The notes beneath the pieces are model-generated. The model was not told the origin of the DNA and searched no databases. It saw only the letters and a list, made by a program, of their open reading frames with translations. Positions 57,355 through 64,000 of a DNA stretch of 64,000 nt are shown piece by piece (the first letter of the stretch is position 1; every line of letters begins with the position of its first letter). Made by a program: the position numbers and the translations under genes. This DNA comes from Thinopyrum elongatum (taxonomy: Eukaryota > Streptophyta > Magnoliopsida > Poales > Poaceae), in NCBI GenBank assembly GCA_011799875.1, contig CM022298.1, forward strand, positions 190,238,423-190,302,422, given 5' to 3'.

Positions 57355-58650
57355 ATGGTGAAGGACAAGACGAAGGCACTCGAGCGTGCCAAGAAGGGAG
57401 GCAGGGGGAAGAAGGCGGCGGGCTGGATCCAGGGCGATTGGATCCGCTCAACGGTCACGCAGACGGATCTTGAGGATCTCTAGACCGACGGCCTCGTGGT
57501 GCCTGGCTCATGGAGAGTGTCGGGGAGGGAGACCGAGTCTCAGCCTCAACCCGACGAGCGAGTTCTCCTCCTCACTCACGTGGAGAGAGGTTTTTCTCTG
57601 CACCCTCATCCATTTTTCCGCGGTTTTCTGAACTTCTTCGGTGCCCAAATCCACCATTTTCCTCCGAACACCATCTCGTACTTAGCAGCCTATGTGTCCA
57701 TGTGTGAAAATTTCTTGGGGTGTCGTCCTCATTGGGGCTTGTTCAAACACATATTCACATGCCGTTCTCAGTCGATTAAAAAGGCGAATCTGAGTGATTC
57801 GAGGACCCATGTGATTCAGTTGTGTGGGGTCTTGGGAATCCAAATGAGAGGTAGGAGTGCTTTTCCAGCCATGACTTTTCCCAAGTCAGTTCGTGGTTGG
57901 CAGTCGACTTGGTTTTACTTCAAAGATGTTCCCACTCCTGGCTCGTCGACTGGTCTTCCTCCCTTCACGTTGGACAAAGCCAATTTCCCTCACTTGCTAA
58001 CTGTTGACAAGGATGAGAAAGCTGAGGTGGCAATTCTGGTGGAATCTGTGGTCGAGTTGATCCGGGGCGGAGTGACGGGCTTGGACCTGTTGGAGGCATT
58101 TCTCAGTCGATGCATCCAGCCCCTTTAAGCTCGCGACCACCCCATGTGGTTATATTCAGGTGCAGATGACTCCACTCAGACCCACCCAGAGGAAGTCAAT
58201 GAAGAGACGATGGAACAGTGGCACAGGAGCATCACTGGGGCCCGTGACAACCCGCGCGGGGCCAAGCGAGTTTTGCCCTTCGACTCCGAGCACCCCCCGG
58301 GAGAGGTGAAGCTCACTTTTGTCGAGTGTTTGTTTCGTTTGCCTCACCGTGTAAAATTATTGAAAACCAACTGACTTGGGAGTTTGTGTTTTGCAGGCCT
58401 TCACGAAGATGTACTCGCCCGTGCCGAATGGGGAACAACTCATCGAAGGAGAAGAAAGCGAGGGCGGGAGCGCTGATATTGAGTATGCCAATGACAGTGA
58501 AGATGACAGCAACGACTCTGATGACAGTGAAGAAGTCGAGTCACCACCACGCACCGAGCACCGTACCAAGCAGACACAAGATCTTGTGGCTGTCCAGGGT
58601 AAAGCTGAGGTGTCGAGTGCCAGGACCCATAAGCGCACTCGGACGCCAAC
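57355..58650 (+). pseudogene. Gag-like (PF04195-type) gene, first copy, truncated
   Basis: ATG 57355: MVKDKTKALERAKKGGRGKK (basic start), TAG at 57481, then LLLTHVERGFSLHPHPFFRG, FLNFFGAQIHHFPPNTISYL, YVSMCENFLGCRPHWGLFKH (the PF04195 core), MTFPKSVRGWQSTWFYFKDV, a stop TAA at 58126 where the second copy has CAA, and HPMWLYSGADDSTQTHPEEV. Intron about 58351-58396. Exon 2: AFTKMYSPVPNGEQLIEGEE with a Ser/Asp/Glu-rich acidic run to RTRTPT, where the partial LTR begins. Family role: capsid-like protein of gypsy-type elements. Confidence 0.75.
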
Positions 58651-59178
58651 TGTCATGGGAACGGATCTGACAGTAGAGATGGGGGGTACGCAGGAGGAGG
58701 CAGTGCCCAGCTACGGAGAGGTTGTACACTCGGACTTTACGAGTTCAGGCCCCTCTCGGAGGAGGTAACAACCCTAAGTCTTGGTGCCACGGAGGCTTGT
58801 TGATTGGAGTGTTTGAGTTACAGGGGGTGCGAACCCTTGTGCCAGAGGGGAGGGGTGGCTTATATAGAGTGCGCTGACCCCTCGCAGTCCTGAGTTACGC
58901 AAGGGTTCAATGAGAGAGTAATGCTACGAACGTTACTGGTAACGCCTGTGTTTAATGATCTTTAAGGTGTCGGAGTGAATGCCTGACCGTTGCTATCCAG
59001 AGGCGACCCTAGGTCTTCTGTCCTTCGAGTGGATTCTTGTATTCCGAGTGAATGGTGACGGTCGAGTGGAACTGGGCTATCCGAGTGGATCTTCTGTCGA
59101 GTGAATTGCACTCTGAGGTGATTCCAGTCGGTATCTTCTTTCTGTCTTCATAGGTCTTGGCCTTTGGTGTAGTGTCCG
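58651..59178 (+). repeat. Partial LTR embedded in gag
   Basis: Starts exactly at an LTR 5' end (TGTCATGGGAACGGATCTGA) and matches 56234 onward, stopping at GGTGTAGTGTCC, about 55 bp short of the LTR end. It joins directly to a second copy of the gag sequence. Confidence 0.85.
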
Positions 59179-62100
59179 AGGAGTGACGGACTTGGACCTG
59201 TTGGAGGCGTTTCTCAGTCGACGCATCCAGTCCCTTCAAGCTCGCGACCACCCCATGTGGTTATATTCAGGGGTAGATGACTCCACTCGGACCCACCCGG
59301 AGGAAGTCAATGAAGATACGGTGGCGCAGTGGCTCAGGAGCATCACTGGGGCCCGTGACAACCCGCGCGGGGCCAAGCGAATTCTGCCCTTCGACTCTGA
59401 GCACCCCCCGGGAGAGGTGAAGCTCACTTTTGTCGAGTGTTTGTTTCCTTTGCCTCACTGCGTAAAATTATTGAAAACCAACTGACTTGGGAGTTTGTGT
59501 TTTGTAGGCCTTCACGAAGATGTACTCGTCCATGCCGAATGGGGGACAACTCATCGAAGGAGCAGAAAGCGAGGGTGGGAGCATTGATATTGAGTATGCC
59601 GACGATAGTGAAGATGACAACGACGACTCTGATGACAGTGAAGAAGTCGAGTCGCCACCATGCACCGAGCGCCGTACCAAGCAGATACAAGATCCTGCGG
59701 CTATCCATGGTAAAGCTGAGGTGTCGAGTGCCAGGACCCAGAAGCGCACTCGGACGCCAACCCCTGACCCGACTAAGAAGACTACTAAACAAGCCAAGGT
59801 CGTTCCACCTAAACCTCGGAAGGCTTTGCCCCGGATCAAGGTTGTTGTGCCTATCGCTTCGACGTAAGTGCTTTTGTTGCAAATTGTTTCACTTTCTGTC
59901 TTATTCTCACAGACCTTTATGTTTTTGCTGACCGAGTGGAATTCTGAATCCCAGGGCGGCTACCTCTGCAACGTCCCAAATGGAGATTGATGACGAGCGC
60001 GCAGACGCAGAGACTGCGGACGCATCAACTTCCCGGGCAGGTATGATCAACTCACATCTTGCTCTGTCTCGCTATTTGCTCTAGTGGTCGACTGAGATCT
60101 GACTGTCGAGTGACTGCAGCGCCAACCAATGTCATCACTCTCCCAGACTATGACGAGGAGGAACCTCCAAGAAGCACATGAGGAAGAGGCAGGCCGACTT
60201 CCTCACGAAGCCATGCTAGGAGAACGCCTTCACGCCAGACATCTTGTGCGCTGCCTGAACTTGCTTTTCAAGAACCTGGTAGTTCGTCTCAGACTGGCGC
60301 TATCTCTACCACTCCACCGTCGACTGCTCTGCCATTGGTATCAACTCTTCCAACCTCTGGACCTGCTGACCAAACTCAAGCGCCTATCGTTCCGACTATA
60401 TCACCAGCTCCGCCGTCGACTGTATTCACTCTGCACCACGTCCCAGAGGACCAAACCGGGGCCAGCAAGGAGGCTATGATCCAGGCAGGTTTGATGATGC
60501 AGCATCTGAAGGAGGTGTATGAAAGCAACAAACTAGCTTATGACGCCAGCACGGTCCTTCAGGCAAATGTCTGAGTAAGTGCGATAATAAGTTGATTTCT
60601 GATTGAATTTTGTTCCGTCTGTCTTGACTCTGTATACCCACTGGGTGTTCTTGAGCTAGTTCTTATTTGGTTGCAACTTTGCATTCTGATGTTCTTCACT
60701 GGGACCAGTCAGGCTAGGGCTGAGTGGAAATCTGATCCAGTGGGGGCACACTGAGTGCACCCACTAGGTGTAGTCCCCGAGACCGCCGTCGGATGTTTGA
60801 TTCGGCGGGGGTCTGAGAATGTGCTTGCTGTTTTTTTGGCCTTCCACTTGGACTGGTCAGGCCGTATCGAGGGGAAGTTGATCCAGTGGGGGCACGTTGA
60901 GTGCACCCACTGGGTGTAGTCCCGGAGACCGCCGTCGGATGTTTGATTCGGCAGGGGTCTGAAAACGCCTTTGCTTGAAACTCTTCACTTGGACCAATCG
61001 GATCAGGCCGAGTGGAAATCTGATCCAGTGGGGGCACGCTGAGTGCATCCACTGGGTGTAGTCCCCGAGACCGCCGTCGGATGTTTGATTCGGCGGGGGT
61101 CTTAGAATAAGCGATCTGGATTCGCTCTTCTCCACTCGAAAGTGGAGGAAATGTTTTGGAAATCTTTCTCTTCGTCGACTGAATTGTCTTTTTGTCAATC
61201 TTAGAAATCTTGTGAACTTGGGACTCAGTACGTTGCCCTAGAGAAGGAGAAGATCCAACTCCAACTGGATCTAGAACTTGCCAAGAAGAACCTGAAGGAT
61301 GCTTAGGATGAAGTGAAGACCATGGGAGGTAACACTTTGCTGACTGTGTGCTTTGTCATTTCTTCTTTCTCGTCCTTTGAACCAAGTGACTCCACTCGAA
61401 CAGATGTACGTAGTGAAAACCGCCAACTCCAAGCACGACTGAAGAATGTTATTTCTTTAGACACTATGAAGCAGGCGCGGGAGAGGAAAGACAATGAACT
61501 TGCGGGGGCGCAAAAGGTGGCTCGGGAGAAGACTGAAGCAGCTGAGAAGAAGCTAACTTCAGTCGGTAAGCACGAAGAGGAGAACGCGACACTGAAAACA
61601 GGTGTTGATGAGGCAAACAAGGAAACTGCTCAGTTGAGGGAGGAGAAAATCGTCTTGTCCGATAAGGTGGACCAGCTCACTCGGAAGAGGGATGAACTGG
61701 AGGAATACTTGGGTGCGTTGCGAAGAAGATGTACATCATGCTTGAAGGTATTCTCCCTTGCCTGAGTGAACTCTTGAGAGTATTGCCAAAAAATTCGTCA
61801 GAATAATATTGCTCACCCATTCTTTCTTCTTTATGCAGAATTCTGTTAGAACTTCGAGTAAGAAACAGAACAAATAGAACCAGGTCTGGACCCCACCAAG
61901 TCACTCGTCAGGGATGATGCCGCTATGAATGTACTACGACTTGAAGCTCGTCTCGACAATGTCTTGGGGTACATTGCTTGACTGAAGGTTGGACTGACAA
62001 AGATTAACAAGGAGCTGTGGCCAAAGGATATGCTTCAGAACGACCTCGAGTCACTGATGACTCGGCTCAATGAAATCCCTGGTTGAGTGCAAGTGCGGAA

Positions 62101-62320
62101 GAAATCAGCTGCCCGATGTGGAGCCGATGTGGCGCTCTCCCTTGTTCATGTCCACTGCAAGGAGGCTAGGGAGGACAAGATGAAGGCTCTTCAAGTGGCA
62201 AACACGAAGAAGCTCCAATTTGAAGATCTCATGGAGACCTTCATTGATGCAGCCACTCGGATTGCAGATGGCATTGATCTGGACACCTTTGTCGAGACCG
62301 CGAGTCCTCCTGCCGAGTGA
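59179..62320 (+). pseudogene. Gag-like gene, second copy continuing to the C-terminus
   Basis: Begins mid-gene (TDLDLLEAFLSRRIQSLQAR) and repeats 58070-58650 with substitutions, then goes on where the first copy stops: TPDPTKKTTKQAKVVPPKPR. Likely exons: 59181-59460, 59509-59864, 59955-60040, 60120-60574 (Pro/Ser/Thr-rich, then AGLMMQHLKEVYESNKLAYD), 61206-61328 (YVALEKEKIQLQLDLELAKK), 61404-61749 (coiled coil: LREEKIVLSDKVDQLTRKRD) and 61838-62320 (MNVLRLEARLDNVLGYIA; final LQFEDLMETFIDAATRIADG, stop TGA 62318). Stops occur in several exons (e.g. after LARRNLKDA-type text near 61304). Not functional. Confidence 0.7.
60715..61130 (+). repeat. Three ~144-bp tandem repeats in an intron
   Basis: GATCCAGTGGGGGCAC starts at 60734, 60880 and 61022. 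Each is followed by GAGTGCA(C/T)CCACT, TGTAGTCCC(C/G)GAGACC and GCCGTCGGATGTTTGATTCG. Confidence 0.85.
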
Positions 62321-62499
62321 GAAAAACTTCATGATCCAAATTTATTTGCCTCAGAATGCCGAGTGATCCTGTAATCGTAAAACTCGTTTGGGCTCATTGG
62401 CCGAGTACTTTTGCTTTCATTTCCGAACTTAATGGACATATTCGAATATTACTTTTCTGCTTTCAGCATGCTTTGATTGAACGGATTTTTTAACTTAGG
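62321..62499 (+). other. Spacer between gag and tandem array
   Basis: AT-rich, no frame or repeat apart from isolated CCGAGT words. Confidence 0.5.
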
Positions 62500-64000
62500 C
62501 AAAACTGGTTCGCAGCTAAGTCCCCGAGTGGGAGGGATGCTCTTCACTCGGAGTGATTTTTAACTTAGGCGAATCGGGCTCGCGGCTAAGTCCCCGAGTG
62601 AGAGTGATGCTCTCACTCGGAGTAGTTTTTTAACTTAGGTGAGGACGGGCTCACGGCTAAGCCCCCGAAGGGGAGGGATGCTCTCACTCGGATTAGTTTT
62701 TTAACTTAGGCGAAGACGGGCTTGCGGCTAAGCCCCCGAGTGAGAGGGATGCTCTCACTCGTAGTACTTTTTTAACTTAGGCGAGGACGGGCTTGCGGCT
62801 CAGCCCTCGAGTGGGAGGGATGCTCTCACTCGGAGTAGTTTTTTTAACTTAGGCGAGGACTGGCTCGCGGCTAAGTCCCCGAGTGAGAGGGATGCTCTCA
62901 CTCGGAGTGGTTTTTTAACTTAGGCGAGGACGGGCTCGCGGCTAAGCCCCCGAGTGAGAGGGATGCTCTCACTCGGAGTAGTTTTTTAACTTAGGCGAGG
63001 ACGGGCTCGCGGCTAAGCCCCCGAGTGGGAAGGATGCTCTCACTCGGAGTAGTTGTTTAACTTAGGCGAGGATGGGCTCACAGCTAAGCCCCCGAGTGGG
63101 AGGGATGCTCTCACTCGGAGTAGTTTTTTTTAACTTAGGCAAGGACTGGCTCGCTGCTAAGTCCCCGAGTGAGAGGGATGCTCTCACTCAGAGTGGTTTT
63201 TTAACTTAGGCGAGGATGGGCTCGCGGCGAAGTCCCCCCAGTAAGAGGGATGCTCTCACTCGGAGTAGTTTTTTAACTTAGGCGAGGACAGGCTCGCGGC
63301 TAAGCCTCCAAGTGAGAGGGATGCTCTCACTCAGAGTAGTTTTTAATTTAGGCGAGGACAGGCTCGTGGCTAAGCCCCCGGGTGAGAGGGATGCTCTCAC
63401 TCGGAGTAGTTTCTTAACTTAGGTGAGGACGGGCTCGCGGCTAAGCCCCCGAGTGAGAGGGATGCTCTCACTCAGAGTAGTTTTAGTTTTTTCACATAGG
63501 CGAGGACGGGCTCGCGGCTAAGCCCCCGAGTGGGAGGGATGCTCTCACTCGGAGTAGTTTTTTAACTTAGGCGAGGACTGGCTCGCGGCTAAGTCCCTGA
63601 GTGAGAGGGATGCTCTCACTCGGAGTGGTTTTTTAACTTAGGCGAGGACGGGCTCGCGGCTATGTCCCCCGAGGGAGAGGGATGCTCTCACTCGGAGTAG
63701 TTTTTTCACTTAGGCGAGGACGGGCTCACGGTTAAGCCTCCGAGTGAGAGGGATGCTCTCACTCGTAGTAGTTTTTTAACTTAGGCGAGGACGGGCTCAC
63801 GGCTAAGCCCCTGAGTGAGAGTGATGCTCTCACTTGGATTAGTTTTTTAACTTAGGCGAGGACGGGCTCGCGGCTAAGCCCTCGAGTGAGAGGGATGCTC
63901 TTAATCGGAGTAGTTTTTTAACTTAGGCGAGAACGGGCTCGCGGCTAAGCCCCCGAGTGAGAGGGATGCTCTCACTCGGAGTAGTTTTTTAACTTAGGCG
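62500..64000 (+). repeat. 71-bp tandem array, about 21 units, runs off the window
   Basis: Unit: TTTTTTAACTTAGGCGAGGA, CGGGCTCGCGGCTAAGCCCC, CGAGTGAGAGGGATGCTCTC, ACTCGGAGTAG. Each unit contains a near-perfect palindrome, CCGAGTGAGAG and CTCTCACTCGG around GGATG. Unit length is not a multiple of 3 and every frame has stops, so it is non-coding. A variant unit (GGACTGGCTC, AAGTCCC, then GAGTGGTT) recurs at about 62860, 63145 and 63575, which suggests block duplications. Confidence 0.92.

Larger units (their letters stand above)
56234..64000 (+). mobile_element. Gypsy-type element with intron-containing gag-like gene
   Basis: 5' LTR (56234-56816), leader, gag-like gene with introns (57355-62320) and a 71-bp tandem array to the window edge. 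The N-terminal protein matches the 'putative gypsy type transposon' domain (Pfam PF04195, from memory). The hexamer GAGTGG/CGAGTG is frequent from LTR to array. An internal duplication with a partial LTR lies at 58651-59760. Protease-RT-integrase would lie beyond the window, if present. Confidence 0.75.

Noticed and set aside
60129..60479. 116-codon plus-strand frame
   Set aside because: Out of frame with the gag-like exon (TSGPADQTQAPIVPT...), which continues the family protein; overlapping shadow.
62500..64000. CRISPR-like array
   Set aside because: The whole 71-bp unit repeats with no unique spacers, in a plant retrotransposon; ordinary tandem repeat.

Overview
The window is nuclear DNA from a large, repeat-rich grass genome, most likely a Triticeae species (wheat, Aegilops, rye or barley group). 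The evidence is the set of nested LTR retrotransposons with Triticeae-type ends (TGATACGTCTCC, TGTTGGAAATATGCC, TGAAGGAAATATGCC), Caspar-like CACTA ends, a Stowaway MITE and spliced plant gene fragments. There is no bacterial operon, no rRNA and no recognisable tRNA gene. Almost everything is transposable element. Family names are from memory of Triticeae repeats and are tentative; boundaries marked by target-site duplications (TSDs) are read directly.

Layout. 1-5780: reversed 5' part of an Athila-type gypsy element (LTR, tRNA-Asp-type primer site, gag), its gag split by a 3.7-kb solo LTR with a perfect TSD. 5781-15303: a CACTA element split by a 7.2-kb non-autonomous LTR element (7081-14324). 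15304-22125: a decayed copia element with integrase, RT and RNase H remnants. 22126-24760: LTR, leader and gag start of another gypsy family, with a nested solo LTR. 24760-36130: a CACTA-like segment with a fresh 421-bp tandem duplication and a broken B3-like gene, split by a second complete non-autonomous LTR element (28587-35690, TSD gtgtg). 36300-42890: a degenerate ~350-bp tandem array split by a 4.2-kb solo LTR.

43250-56230 is the most gene-like part. It holds two F-box/LRR/FBD pseudogenes, the first split in a codon by a reversed BARE1/Angela-type copia element with TSD tggct; a broken 3'-5'-exonuclease-like gene; and an open B3-domain reading frame. Short blocks with motifs such as ATCGCAAACGG and ATCGCACACGG flank these genes, and F-box gene 2 and the exonuclease-like gene share a 3' tract. 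This suggests one CACTA-like family carrying different gene cargoes. 56234-64000: a gypsy-type element with an intron-containing gag-like gene, an internal LTR-plus-gag duplication, and about 21 copies of a 71-bp repeat running off the window edge.

No gene here is clearly a functional host gene. The best candidates for something new are repeated stem-loops with a constant loop and changing but complementary stems in both non-autonomous LTR elements (11293-11377, 32265-32363), the shared-flank gene-cargo units of 43-56 kb, and the 71-bp hairpin array at the right end.
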